Positions 36,828 to 46,200 of a stretch of DNA of 64,000 bases are shown piece after piece. Both the position numbers and the translations under genes were made by a program. The stretch is taken from contig NZ_CP011388.1 of assembly GCF_001644605.1 (NCBI RefSeq), positions 1,264,501-1,328,500 of the forward strand, given 5' to 3'. This stretch comes from Paenibacillus swuensis (GTDB lineage Bacteria > Bacillota > Bacilli > Paenibacillales > DY6). Below the pieces are notes generated by a model. It did no database searches and was not told the DNA's origin. It saw only the letters and a list, made by a program, of their open reading frames with translations. Position 1 is the first letter of the stretch. The number at the start of each line of letters is the position of its first letter.

Positions 36828-37406
36828 ATGACAAAGATCGCCATCATTTTAGGAAGTACGCGGCCCGGACGCAACGGAGAAACCATTGCCAGCTGGGTTT
36901 ACGAAACCGCTCTTAAACGGACGGATGCCGAATTTGAGCTTGTGGACATTGCTGCATTTGATCTGCCGCTTCTGGATGAGCCAGTGCCAGCGATTATGGG
37001 CCAGTACACGAAACCACATACCTTGGCCTGGTCTTCAAAGATTGCTTCATTCGATGGTTATGTGTTTGTATCGCCAGAGTATAATCACTCGATGTCGGGT
37101 GCATTAAAGAACGCAATTGACTATTTGTACCACGAATGGGGCAATAAAGCCGCCGGTTTTGTAGGCTATGGTGGTGGCGGAGGTACACGCGGGGTGGAGC
37201 AGTTGAGGCTCGTTATGGCTGAACTTGGAATTGCCGATGTACGCGAGCAGGTCGATCTTTCACTCATGGCTGATTTTCAGGATTACCATATTTTCAAGCC
37301 TAGGGCCAACCAAGACCAGGCCATTAACGCCATGCTGGATCAGGTTATTAGTTGGAGTAATGCATTGAAACCATTGCGTGAGCGCAGTGAAATTGGAGTT
37401 CAATAA
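36828..37406 (+). CDS. NADPH-dependent FMN reductase-family protein
   Basis: A 192-residue flavodoxin-fold reductase. The FMN phosphate loop is GSTRPGRNGE, and the second FMN segment is SPEYNHSMSGALKNAIDYLYHEW. GGGGTRG follows. AGAGGAG precedes the ATG. Members reduce quinones, azo dyes or chromate. The divergent LysR suggests induction by oxidants or aromatic compounds (inference). Confidence 0.92.
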   Translation: MTKIAIILGSTRPGRNGETIASWVYETALKRTDAEFELVDIAAFDLPLLDEPVPAIMGQYTKPHTLAWSSKIASFDGYVFVSPEYNHSMSGALKNAIDYLYHEWGNKAAGFVGYGGGGGTRGVEQLRLVMAELGIADVREQVDLSLMADFQDYHIFKPRANQDQAINAMLDQVISWSNALKPLRERSEIGVQ

Positions 37407-37451
37407 AGTACACAAGAATTTTTCTGGTCATAAATCCAAGCTACACACATA

Positions 37452-37484
37452 GGAAGCCGAAACCCACTAAAGGTTTCGGCTTCC
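37452..37484. terminator. Strong inverted repeat after FMN reductase gene, probable terminator
   Basis: GGAAGCCGAAACC and GGTTTCGGCTTCC form a perfect 13-bp stem with a 7-base loop. No long T-run follows on either strand, so it may be a terminator that depends on stem strength or an mRNA-stabilising hairpin. The remaining part of this gap up to 37619 holds nothing recognisable. Confidence 0.6.
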
Positions 37485-37619
37485 ACTGTTCAGTATACAT
37501 TTCTACAGGTGCCTCCCCAATACCCTCGAAAAAACTCCATCCCGATCCAGTCCATTTTCACCGAGGAATCTACCAATTTTGATATGCACCCCATTGTCCC
37601 TAAAATATGTATAGTTTAG

Positions 37620-37647
37620 TTGACATTATGTTTATATTTGGTAATAT
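37620..37647 (+). promoter_or_regulatory. Probable sigma-A promoter of membrane protein-XRE operon
   Basis: TTGACA (37620-37625) and TAATAT (37642-37647) are 16 bases apart, about 50 bases before the GTG start of the membrane protein. A TATAAT three bases further is an alternative -10 with 19-base spacing. Confidence 0.6.
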
Positions 37648-37700
37648 AATGTATAGAATACTTTACTTTATGTATGAATTATATTACAGGAGGCTATGTC

Positions 37701-38147
37701 GTGACCTATCAAGAAAAGAAAAGCATCGTATCGTTGATCAGCACTATACTCATTTTCGGATTTTATTGTTTGTACATGTATCCGCAGTTCCCCGAATGGA
37801 AGGTGGAGTCGACGGAAACCTTTCGCTTCTGGGGTTCCTTCGTCCTCATACTCATGCTGATTTCCATAGTCGCGCATATTATAATCAGCATTATTTTTAA
37901 CATCGTCTACCGTATAACGACCAGAGAAATAGAACCCAAATTCGCGGATGAGCTGGATAAGCTCATTGAATTAAAAGCATATCGAATCTCCTTTTTCGTG
38001 TTTATTGTCGGCTTTCTTCTTGCCATGGGTTCACTGGTCATCGATCGCCCGTCGCAAGCGATGTTCATCATTCTAATCGCCTCCGGGTTTCTCTCCGATT
38101 TGACAGGCTCCGTTACGAAACTTTATCACTATAGGAAAGGAGTCTAA
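37701..38147 (+). CDS. Four-helix membrane protein paired with XRE regulator
   Basis: About 148 residues with four hydrophobic segments (LISTILIFGFYCLYMY, FWGSFVLILMLISIVAHIII, ISFFVFIVGFLLAMGSL and AMFIILIASGFLSDLTG). The GTG at 37701 has AGGAGG 7 bases upstream, whereas the frame's ATG (37674) overlaps the ribosome site. It is followed by an XRE-like regulator one base after its stop. Such pairs are common in Bacillales as accessory gene couples (DUF2178-like). The membrane protein may sense a signal and pass it to the regulator (inference). Confidence 0.75.
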   Translation: MTYQEKKSIVSLISTILIFGFYCLYMYPQFPEWKVESTETFRFWGSFVLILMLISIVAHIIISIIFNIVYRITTREIEPKFADELDKLIELKAYRISFFVFIVGFLLAMGSLVIDRPSQAMFIILIASGFLSDLTGSVTKLYHYRKGV

Positions 38148-38148
38148 T

Positions 38149-38367
38149 ATGGGAAGTACTCTCGTCAGCAACCACATACGCAAATTGCGATTCAATCATG
38201 ATGAAATGACACAGCAGCAGCTAGCTGACAGGGTGGGTGTAACCAGACAAACAATTGTCGCTCTGGAGAAGGGCAACTACTCTCCATCTCTGGAACTGGC
38301 CTTTCGTATTGCGCGCGCCTTCAATTTGCCTCTAGAAGAGGTATTCTTTTATGGAGAGAACACTTAG
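38149..38367 (+). CDS. Small XRE-family HTH regulator (YgzD-like)
   Basis: A 72-residue protein that is almost only the HTH: IRKLRFNHDEMTQQQLADRVGVTRQTIVALEKGNYSPSLELAFRIARAFNLPLEEVFFY. GGAG precedes the ATG, one base after the membrane-protein stop. Its closest pattern is the YgzD/YozG type. It probably regulates its own operon. Confidence 0.9.
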   Translation: MGSTLVSNHIRKLRFNHDEMTQQQLADRVGVTRQTIVALEKGNYSPSLELAFRIARAFNLPLEEVFFYGENT

Positions 38368-38424
38368 GAGTGAAAATTAGCATTACTTATTTACTTATTA
38401 TGAATGGAGAAGGAGATAAACCAG

Positions 38425-39165
38425 ATGAGGTCATACAACAATAACGCCAAAATTGTGGGAGCACTGTTCATCCTTGCAGCGGTTTCATCGATAATAGCTG
38501 CTTTTAATTTGTACAGACCTATCCTAGATGACCCCGACTACCTAATTCAAGGTGCTAAACATGCCAACCAGGTCATATTGGGAGCGCTCATGGAGTTAAT
38601 ACTGGTTGTTTCGGCGGTTGGAACTGCGGCTACCATGTTTCCTTTGTTACGAAAGTATAATGAAACGATAGCTCTGTGGCATCTGTGCTTCCGATTTCTT
38701 GAAGCGGTTATTATTACTATTGGTGTAATCAGCGTACTGTCCCTGGTGACGCTAAGCCGGGAGTTTGTATCAACAGGCGCCTCCGATCCTGCCACCTTTC
38801 AAGTTTCAGGTACTTTACTTATAGCCATACATGACTGGACATTTATGCTTGGCCCCCTTTTCATGCTTGGTATTAATACCATAATGTACAGTTATATATT
38901 TTATAAATCCAAGCTCGTACCGAGGTTTATATCTATCTTGGGTATAACAGGGGCGGCTCTTGTTTTTATATATGGCTTGTTGGTCATGTTCGGTGTAATT
39001 GAACAAGTATCCGCTTGGGGAGCCATTCTGGCGCTGCCTGTAGCAACCACTGAAATGATCCTCGCGGTATGGCTCATCGTGAAAGGATTCAACCAGTCAG
39101 TAGTAGCTTCCATGTCTGCAAATAACATTCCGACTGGATCACCGGTTCCCGTAACAGGCCAATAA
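38425..39165 (+). CDS. DUF4386-family membrane protein
   Basis: About 246 residues with six hydrophobic segments: ALFILAAVSSIIAAFNLYRPI at the N-terminus, GALMELILVVSAVGTAATMFPLLR, FRFLEAVIITIGVISVLSL, WTFMLGPLFMLGINTIMYSYI, and others. This matches the DUF4386 pattern. AAGGAG lies 9 bases before the ATG at 38425. Function unknown. It is followed by a terminator, so it is the last gene of the XRE-linked group or a separate gene. Confidence 0.85.
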   Translation: MRSYNNNAKIVGALFILAAVSSIIAAFNLYRPILDDPDYLIQGAKHANQVILGALMELILVVSAVGTAATMFPLLRKYNETIALWHLCFRFLEAVIITIGVISVLSLVTLSREFVSTGASDPATFQVSGTLLIAIHDWTFMLGPLFMLGINTIMYSYIFYKSKLVPRFISILGITGAALVFIYGLLVMFGVIEQVSAWGAILALPVATTEMILAVWLIVKGFNQSVVASMSANNIPTGSPVPVTGQ

Positions 39166-39201
39166 ATTATGCGCAGAGGAACTCTGTGAACTATAAACCC
39201 A

Positions 39202-39235
39202 AAGAGCAACACGCCCATCACAGCGTGTTGCTCTT
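39202..39235. terminator. Intrinsic terminator after DUF4386 gene
   Basis: AAGAGCAACACGC and GCGTGTTGCTCTT form a perfect 13-bp stem with an 8-base loop, followed by CTATAATTAATTC. It lies between convergent genes and may act from both sides. Confidence 0.75.
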
Positions 39236-39288
39236 CTATAATTAATTCTTTTTTAGGATTTATAGTTGTTAAAATACTTTTTTGATCT

Positions 39289-39957
39289 CTAATTATTTTG
39301 CCTTTTGTTAACTTCAATTGTAATAAACTCCGGTAAATAGCTGGGAGTACATCCTCTTGCTACGATTTCATCTTTGTATAGACCCGTTTTCTCACCAAGT
39401 TTAATACAACGTGCACGATTCTTTTCATCATAAACGCCGATCCAACCTGCGGTGAAATTCATAGCCCATTGAACTTCCGGTTCTTCCTTCGAAATATTAG
39501 CTTCTATTTTAGATAGCAAGTCTGAGGTGTTATCAGGCGGTGTTTGTCCAGTCCATCTCAGTCGTGCTTGGTAATACCAGAAAGTTCGCTTCTGAAGAGC
39601 AAAAAGGCTATTTTCCCATGACTCCATCAATGCAATGGTCTTCTTGTCTTTGGTGAGCTGATTCGCCAGTAACCAATCCATTAAATTATTTTGCTCATCA
39701 AAAGTGTGAATCTGCATATCCTGATCAAGCTTATTTAACACTTCTTGTGAAAGAAGTTTATTATTCATAATTAAAATTGCTAATAGTCTGGGCAAAAACT
39801 CTCCGGTTGACCAAAGGTCCATAGCTAGTTCGTGATCTTTTTTAATGTCCTTTGCGATTTTCCGTAAGTCGCCTAGCTTCGTTTTACTATGGATCTGAGG
39901 TAGAATGTCTTCTGCTTTTGAAGAACGTTTTAATTCTGTACCTGTATTTTCATTCAT
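39289..39957 (-). CDS. AlkD-like DNA alkylation repair protein
   Basis: About 222 residues, helix-rich (HEAT-like). KLGDLRKIAKDIKKDHELAMDLWSTGEFLPRLLAILIM at the N-terminus and the C-terminal WAMNFTAGWIGVYDEKNRARCIKLGEKTGLYKDEIVARGCTPSYLPEFI match proteins of the DNA-alkylation-repair (AlkD-like) group. ATG 39957 has GGAG 9 bases upstream. Whether the glycosylase residues are all kept cannot be judged here. Slightly AT-rich compared with genes to its left. Confidence 0.75.
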   Translation of the reverse strand: MNENTGTELKRSSKAEDILPQIHSKTKLGDLRKIAKDIKKDHELAMDLWSTGEFLPRLLAILIMNNKLLSQEVLNKLDQDMQIHTFDEQNNLMDWLLANQLTKDKKTIALMESWENSLFALQKRTFWYYQARLRWTGQTPPDNTSDLLSKIEANISKEEPEVQWAMNFTAGWIGVYDEKNRARCIKLGEKTGLYKDEIVARGCTPSYLPEFITIEVNKRQNN

Positions 39958-39975
39958 TTTATACAACTCCTAAAC

Positions 39976-40419
39976 TTATATCCACGTCTGAAAAGATTTA
40001 TTGACCATCTGTACATTGTTTAGTTTGGCCCAACTCTTTAAATCCGAGATACCTCGATCCTTATCCTTTGAGTACCTAAATGCCATATCCAACGGGACGA
40101 TCTTCCTCTTGTATGGTAATATCCCAATAACAGGTTTAAAGTACCCCCTGGTCATGATCACTTTAATATCTTTTGAATTGATTATTTTCCTATTTAAAAT
40201 GATTTGCTCATGGCATAGGCATAACTCCGTTGGTTTCTTAAAAATTGTTCTGTACAATGCGAGTACCAGTACAACTAAACACATAAGAATCACTATTAAT
40301 GAAGGGTAAAATAACCCCCTATGATCCCATAATCTGAATACAAGAATAGTTATAAGTGCTATCATGCCTATAAAGGTTCCAATCCTTGATGGGTTCTTAA
40401 CTGAATGCTTTATTTCCAT
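39976..40419 (-). CDS. Small membrane protein with two N-terminal helices, unknown
   Basis: About 147 residues: two hydrophobic segments (IGTFIGMIALITILVF and LIVILMCLVVLVLALY), then a hydrophilic C-terminus (FKPVIGILPYKRKIVPLDMAFRY) resembling a PH-like/DUF domain. ATG 40419 has AAGGAGG 8 bases upstream. It precedes the AlkD-like gene by 18 bases on the same strand. No family was recognised. Confidence 0.65.
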   Translation of the reverse strand: MEIKHSVKNPSRIGTFIGMIALITILVFRLWDHRGLFYPSLIVILMCLVVLVLALYRTIFKKPTELCLCHEQIILNRKIINSKDIKVIMTRGYFKPVIGILPYKRKIVPLDMAFRYSKDKDRGISDLKSWAKLNNVQMVNKSFQTWI

Positions 40420-40496
40420 CAACATTACCTCCTTTTTATACCAATAGTAACATTTTAAATGAGCAAAAACTAAATTGACGAAGAGGTGTTTTGAAA

Positions 40497-40913
40497 ATGG
40501 CATTAACGTCCTCATTCACGAGCTTCAACCTGCCTGTAACAAATGTAGAACAATCGAAAGTATTCTTCACCGGACTCGGATTCGCGCTCAACCCGCAATT
40601 TCCCGATAACGAGAATTCGGTAGCCATCGTGATCGGCGACAACCTGCAGGTCATGCTAATCAATCAAGCATTCTTTAATACGCTCACGGAGAAGGAATCC
40701 GTCGATACGAGCAAGTATGCGCAGATGACGATCGCAATGGCCTTCGAGAGCCGGGAAAAGGTCAATGAAATCGTGAATACCGCGGTCTCCTTAGGCGGGA
40801 GATTGCACGCTGAACCTGAAGATCATGGGCCCATGTATCATTGGGGCTTCGTGGATTTGGACGGCCATCTGTGGGCCATTAACTACATGAACATGGATGC
40901 GGCACAAGGTTAA
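40497..40913 (+). CDS. VOC-superfamily glyoxalase/bleomycin-resistance-like protein
   Basis: About 138 residues. SFTSFNLPVTNVEQSKVFFTGLGFALNPQFPDNE is the first betaalphabetabetabeta unit and GPMYHWGFVDLDGHLWAINYM the second, with a C-terminal His-Glu type metal pattern only in part. GAGGTG lies 8 bases before the ATG. Function not assignable beyond the superfamily. It reads towards, and overlaps by 4 bases, a small ORF on the other strand. Confidence 0.85.
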   Translation: MALTSSFTSFNLPVTNVEQSKVFFTGLGFALNPQFPDNENSVAIVIGDNLQVMLINQAFFNTLTEKESVDTSKYAQMTIAMAFESREKVNEIVNTAVSLGGRLHAEPEDHGPMYHWGFVDLDGHLWAINYMNMDAAQG

Positions 40914-41134
40914 GAATATCGGTTCAAAAAGAAAGACGCCGGGGCATCTTTAACGGCGTCTTCTTCGAATCTCGAAAATAATGGCGTATGAATGAAGTCG
41001 TGGAACAACGCGACGAGCGCAGCAATATCGAATTGCTCGAAGGCCTCCACATTCGGGACAGCAGCTGTTGATACGAAGTTAAGCCCGGCTTCAAGCATTA
41101 CAAATTGTGGTTCGTCAAATGCGGTCTCGTTCAT
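40910..41134 (-). CDS. Small ORF of unknown function
   Basis: 74 residues (MNETAFDEPQFVMLEAGLNF to FFLNRYS), with AAGGGTGG upstream and acidic, non-membrane composition. The 4-base overlap with the convergent VOC gene and the lack of any family make it uncertain. It could be the tail of a decayed gene, as the frame stays open a little upstream. From here to 41342 nothing else was recognised. Confidence 0.35.
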   Translation of the reverse strand: MNETAFDEPQFVMLEAGLNFVSTAAVPNVEAFEQFDIAALVALFHDFIHTPLFSRFEEDAVKDAPASFFLNRYS

Positions 41135-41342
41135 CGCGGCCACCCTTAACGATCTCCCCGAAGGGTGGTACCTTCATAATATGCAATGAAGCGGACCGCC
41201 TCAATTCGAATTGATAGGCAGGATTTAGTTAGCACAATCGTACTAATAAATCAATAACCAATAAATTAACCCTTGTCTATACTTTAGAAATAACTCGCAA
41301 TACCTCTCTATTTTTAACGATCGTTATTCGTTAGAGATACTC

Positions 41343-42227
41343 TTATATAATCCCGTATGATTTTAATGTTCTTAGCCTTTCTACCGTAATCCAACCCCGC
41401 CATTCTAACTCCGTACCGATAGAAAGTGCTGGCCAGTTAATCGGCCACCCTCCGTCCTCTTGTTGCTGTTCAATAAGAACTTGTATATGGTTGTTGATCT
41501 CTACATCAGGAATAAACTTCCTCGAGTAGCTTGTAGAGACAGGACACCAATCAAGTACTTTATGGACATAACCTTCCGCGAGCGGGTTACGTTCGATTGT
41601 TCCAGTTCGACTCAGCCAATCGTCAACAAATGGCCAATACTTGTCTGCCTTGTTGGTATCAGGTATATTCTCCAAGAAAGTAATCAGTTGAATTCCATCA
41701 TGGTAACCTGTTGGGTTCCCGTTATCTAAATAGTCCCAAATAAATTGTTCATTTTTTAAAAACCACTCTTCTTGGTAACAATCCGTATACACCTTCTGTT
41801 TGTATAAATACCCAAGAATTTTTCCAGTTGGATTAATTGAAGGTCGGCATTCTTCTTCTGATTTCCACCACGGCGCATGAGGATAAAGGCTGGCACTTTT
41901 AAAAACAAATGGTATTCCGCCATCTTTTAAAGTAATTTTTTGAAGGTATTTAGCTATTCCTTTGATGATATACGGATTAAAATAGCCAACTTCTTCCATA
42001 ATAGTCAATGCCAATTCGGTTGGAACTGGTTGGCTTTGGGGGCAGCGGATGTCAGGTTCAAGTGCATTCCCGAAACCGCCGTCCTGATTTTGATACGCTT
42101 TAAGAACATCGACAACCTCAACATTCGACCCGCCTTCCAAATGATACTCGTAGCGTTTACGATCCAACAAACGCGCGTTGTTGTATATAAAATCCTTAGC
42201 TCGACTAAGTACCTGTGCCTTGCCCAT
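41343..42227 (-). CDS. Terpenoid-cyclase-toroid-like protein (prenyltransferase-repeat fold), B of pair
   Basis: About 294 residues. QNQDGGFGNALEPDIR and QQQEDGGWPINW are QW-type repeats (Q-x-x-D-G-G-x-W/F) of the alpha/alpha-toroid, in a helical context. The cyclase DxDD and the lyase-type catalytic motifs are absent, so it is not a squalene-hopene cyclase. ATG 42227 has GGAGG 8 bases upstream; the first bases overlap the upstream gene's tail region. It is a diverged paralogue of the next gene (LLDRKRYEYHLEGGS/TLDQSRLDYYLHHGS). Role unknown. Confidence 0.7.
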   Translation of the reverse strand: MGKAQVLSRAKDFIYNNARLLDRKRYEYHLEGGSNVEVVDVLKAYQNQDGGFGNALEPDIRCPQSQPVPTELALTIMEEVGYFNPYIIKGIAKYLQKITLKDGGIPFVFKSASLYPHAPWWKSEEECRPSINPTGKILGYLYKQKVYTDCYQEEWFLKNEQFIWDYLDNGNPTGYHDGIQLITFLENIPDTNKADKYWPFVDDWLSRTGTIERNPLAEGYVHKVLDWCPVSTSYSRKFIPDVEINNHIQVLIEQQQEDGGWPINWPALSIGTELEWRGWITVERLRTLKSYGII

Positions 42228-42244
42228 GCTCATAACCTCCAATT

Positions 42245-43102
42245 TTACTGATCAATCATATTGTAATTGCGCAGCGCCTTCAGTACGTCAATTGTTAAGA
42301 TACTTTTCCAATTCCATAAGTTTTCTTCGGTGTCATTCCAATGGGGTGGGAAAAACCCTTCATCCGTTTGATTTTGTATTTCATACTCTAAATTTCTGAT
42401 TACGTCTTGATTGATGATATCTGCAACAGGACTGGTCGACGAAATAGCAAACCAATATGGTTTTGTGCACCATTTGGACCACTTTGCAGGGTCAGTTTCA
42501 ATCACTTTTGGAACATCTTCTTGTAATCTCTGTATTATCAACTCTTTTAAGCCATCCGGCGCAAACTTCACTAATCTCATGTAACATAAAAGCACAAAGG
42601 TATCCATAGGCCGTTTAACAAGCAACATGTTCCTTGCCGTGATATTGAGTAATTTATCCAAGAAGGTATTTGAAACTATTTCCTTGTAATGGTTTAAATA
42701 TCCAACTAACTCTGCGCTTGGATTACCCCAACTTTGGACGAGATTTACTTCTTCATGAAGCCAATTAAAGGCAGGTTGCCATAATCCTAGGTCATGGTCG
42801 AACGTTTCAACGATATATTTTAGGCCATTCTGGACCATTGGATCATTTACGGGAACATCCAAATCGGTTAGTAGCTGGAACGCAACACTTGTGCCGATTG
42901 GGGAAGAAAAATTTCGCGGCCCCTCACCCATATCTTGAAATCCACCATCTAGATTTTGGTGTGTTCTTAATACATTCAATACATTTTCTTTAGATCCGTG
43001 ATGTAAGTAGTAATCTAAACGTGATTGATCAAGTGTTCTGCCGTGTTCCTTTATGTATGATTTGGCCTTTTCAAATCTTTCATTAGACAATTTCGTAATC
43101 AT
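42245..43102 (-). CDS. Terpenoid-cyclase-toroid-like protein, A of pair
   Basis: About 285 residues with QNLDGGFQDMGEG and a C-terminal QTDEGFFPPHWND-type repeat, fitting the same toroid fold as the downstream paralogue. ATG 43102 has GGAGG 6 bases upstream. The two genes are separated by 17 bases and are likely co-translated, so they may form a heterodimer or a two-subunit complex. No lipid, glycan or signal partner was recognised beside them. Confidence 0.7.
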   Translation of the reverse strand: MITKLSNERFEKAKSYIKEHGRTLDQSRLDYYLHHGSKENVLNVLRTHQNLDGGFQDMGEGPRNFSSPIGTSVAFQLLTDLDVPVNDPMVQNGLKYIVETFDHDLGLWQPAFNWLHEEVNLVQSWGNPSAELVGYLNHYKEIVSNTFLDKLLNITARNMLLVKRPMDTFVLLCYMRLVKFAPDGLKELIIQRLQEDVPKVIETDPAKWSKWCTKPYWFAISSTSPVADIINQDVIRNLEYEIQNQTDEGFFPPHWNDTEENLWNWKSILTIDVLKALRNYNMIDQ

Positions 43103-43211
43103 TTCATACCTCCAAAGAGCGAATATTCTCATTAACTATTTCGTTGGACAGTCATCCTTTCCTTTTGATACACATCCGCAAAATTAAACCCAAAGCACAA
43201 AGAATTACTAT

Positions 43212-43225
43212 TGTATGCGTTTACA
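43212..43225. promoter_or_regulatory. cre-like CcpA site upstream of large secreted glycosidase-like gene
   Basis: TGTATGCGTTTACA; read on the minus strand it is TGTAAACGCATACA, a match to every position of the Bacillus consensus TGNAARCGNWWNCA. It lies 68 bases before the GTG start, consistent with catabolite repression. Confidence 0.65.
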
Positions 43226-43292
43226 TAGAATTTTACAATTAACTTGCCCGCCGGGCACATCCGGCCATACTTATTCTACGGGAGTTGATTTC

Positions 43293-46200
43293 GTGAGATT
43301 CAGCAGAACACGGTCAAGCATGGCATTACTCTTGGCGGTCTTGATGGCAATAGTTATTCCGCCGCCAAAATTAGGAGCGATAAGCTATCAAGGATTCTCA
43401 GCGGTTCCGGTCGAAAGCCTGCAAGATCACGGTTTCGTGAATATGGCCCGCCAAACGTACACCTATGAATCGACAGCAGGGGTTCTTCGTCCCGATATAT
43501 CGACCGTCGAAGTTGCCGCGCATTGGGATATGATTGAACATGTGGAAGGCGTCTACAACTGGGCGCTATTCGATGAAGGCATACGCAATTGGTCCAGTCA
43601 GGGTAAGAAAGTGACGTTGGCCCTTGCCACGGCTGACAATTTAGCTGACGTAACGCCGGAATGGCTGTTCGAGAAGTATAATGTCCGCCGCATTATCGAC
43701 GGCCAATGGGATGATTTCGAGCAGGGCCGTAATCGGTATACACCGTCTTCCCCAGCCCGCCTTACAGATGATCCGTCCCGGGTTCTTGCGGGCACCAGGT
43801 CGCTTGCCGTGGAATCGGATGAGGGAGGTCATCCCGGGTTTCTATCTTCAGTCTATTCAATTACGCCGCCCCTATCGTATTCCGTTCAATTTGACGTCAG
43901 GGCACTTGCCGACTCTACACTATGGGTAAAGGCCGTACCGGTCGATCCGGCTGCCGAGGCAATCGCTTATTCGTGGACGCTCGCTGCGGGCGACACCGGC
44001 ACGAAGACGGCCACCTTCCATCTTCAAGGTAAGAGCGGTGAATATAAGATTGTCTGGGGCATGGACGGCCCTGGTTCGCTCGTGCTCGACCATATCAATG
44101 CCGTTCCGCTTGCCTCGCCCAAAGTACTGCGGATTCCCGGCTTCCCTAACTATTTCGATCCCTTATTCCGGGAGAAATATGAGAAGTTGGTCAGTGCGAT
44201 GGCGGAGCGTTATGCGAACCATCCCGGCGTCAACCGCATCATCGTAGGGGGTGTCGGCCGTTGGGAAGAAGTGATGCTCGACAATGATGTGAAGGGCGCG
44301 CTCGATCCGCAGTGGCTATCACTTGGTTATAACAAGGACATGTATCTTGAACATATCCGCTGGTGCATGGAATTGTACAAGAAGTATTTTCCGGAGAAAC
44401 AGCTTTTGATCCAAATGGCCTACGGCCTGCATGAGCAGACCAACCGCAACTTCATATACCGCCGCGTGGCTCAACTGGCCGTCGAACGCGGCATCGGTAT
44501 CAAGCAGAACGGCATGAGCCAGCTCTACGATACGTGGGACGCTTATACGGATGCATCCTATATGATGAACCGCATGCGCCACAAACCCGGTATACCGACA
44601 ATTTATGAAGCAGGCTCGTCGATTGGACAGAATACGAACGAATTCTTCGGGCATCCGATTTCGTTCATCAATCGCGCCATGCTGGACGGTGTGGACGGTC
44701 TGTATATGTTCCCTTACGACGTTGTCTCCAAAGAGGTAAACCCCTATTACCACTATGCGCATGAGCAGATGGGACGGGCGGTCTTTACCAAATTGTACTC
44801 CAGACTTGGCGACTTCTCCGGCGAGCAGGCGCGGATGACCCGGTTGGTCAAGATCCGCAACATCTGGCAAGGTCTGCGCCAGTATGACGCTCCGGGCGCC
44901 ACGCCGGTGTTTACCACGCTAAACGGCGAGAAGACGGTCATGACGACATCGGGCAATTCACGCATCCTGTTTGATGTGGACGACCGCCAGCAGTATAACA
45001 CGATGTACGGCACAACGATCAGCGTCGATTATTACGATCAGGGGAATGACCGATTCAGCCTATCGCTGTATCATAACAGTGACGGCAGCTGGCAGACGCT
45101 CGGTTCCGTGAAGAAAACCGGCACCGGCCAGTGGAAGACGGCCGTCTTCCATGATACCGACTGGGCCGATTCACCGCGCAACAGCGGCAAGGATGTTCAG
45201 AACGATCTGATTATCGACGATCTGGGGGACGGCACAGAAGCGATTCGCTATGCCGAGATCAACTTCGTGCCTGCCGGGGAGTGGCGGGAGGAAGAAGCGG
45301 CTTCCAGACTGCCCGGCAGCGAAGCCGAAGTGCTCACGGACAGCCTCAGCACGGAGTTTACCGTTGCGCCGGGAACAGCCGTAAGCTCGGTGGAAATTCC
45401 GGTGTGGACAGCGAATAACGAGCCCAATAGTCTGACCGGGACAATCTATAAGAAGATCGGCGCAACGTTCAAGGCCGTGACCTCCAAGGAATACTTCTAT
45501 CCAGCAGACAAGGACTGGTTCCGTATCCCGGTACCCGGCACGCTGGAGACCGATACCTACCGGATCGTGCTAGATCGGTCAGTAGGTTCTGTCGGCTGGT
45601 ACAAGGCGGCCGACGGCAATCTGGCGTACCGAGTTAATCGGTACGCCACAGAGCAGGCCGCCCGCTCCGAACGCACCGGCAAAGTGACGGTCGAACGCAC
45701 CGACTCCCTGACTGCCGAATTCGAAAGTCTGCGGCCTTTTAACGGCGTGGACGTCGAGATCGAGGGCGTAAAGCCAGGTACGGCTTTCAACTTCAGGCTG
45801 TACAAGAAGCTCGGCACAGATCAGTGGTCGGCTGCCGGCGAAGAGCAGACCTTTACTTCCGTTCCAGGTAAGTTGGCCGGACGGATTCATTTCATGCCGC
45901 AAACCGAAGGGGTATACCGAATGGAGCTGGAAGCTCCAGCCGGCGACAAGGTGCAGGTGCGCACGATTAACGGTCAGCCGATCGTCTCTCCGCTTGCTCT
46001 TGTCCGTAAGCAAGCGGTGAAGATGGCAACACATCCGACGCCTGAGACAACCGTTCATGGGTGGACGTTCAGTGAACGGGCGGACAGCGGTTTGCAAGGC
46101 TGGACGATGCAAAGCGGCTTCAAGCAGGCTAACATTACGGAGGGCCGGCTGTATGCGGAGCTGCAATTCGGCATCAAGTCGCTGACCTCGCCGGACCAAC

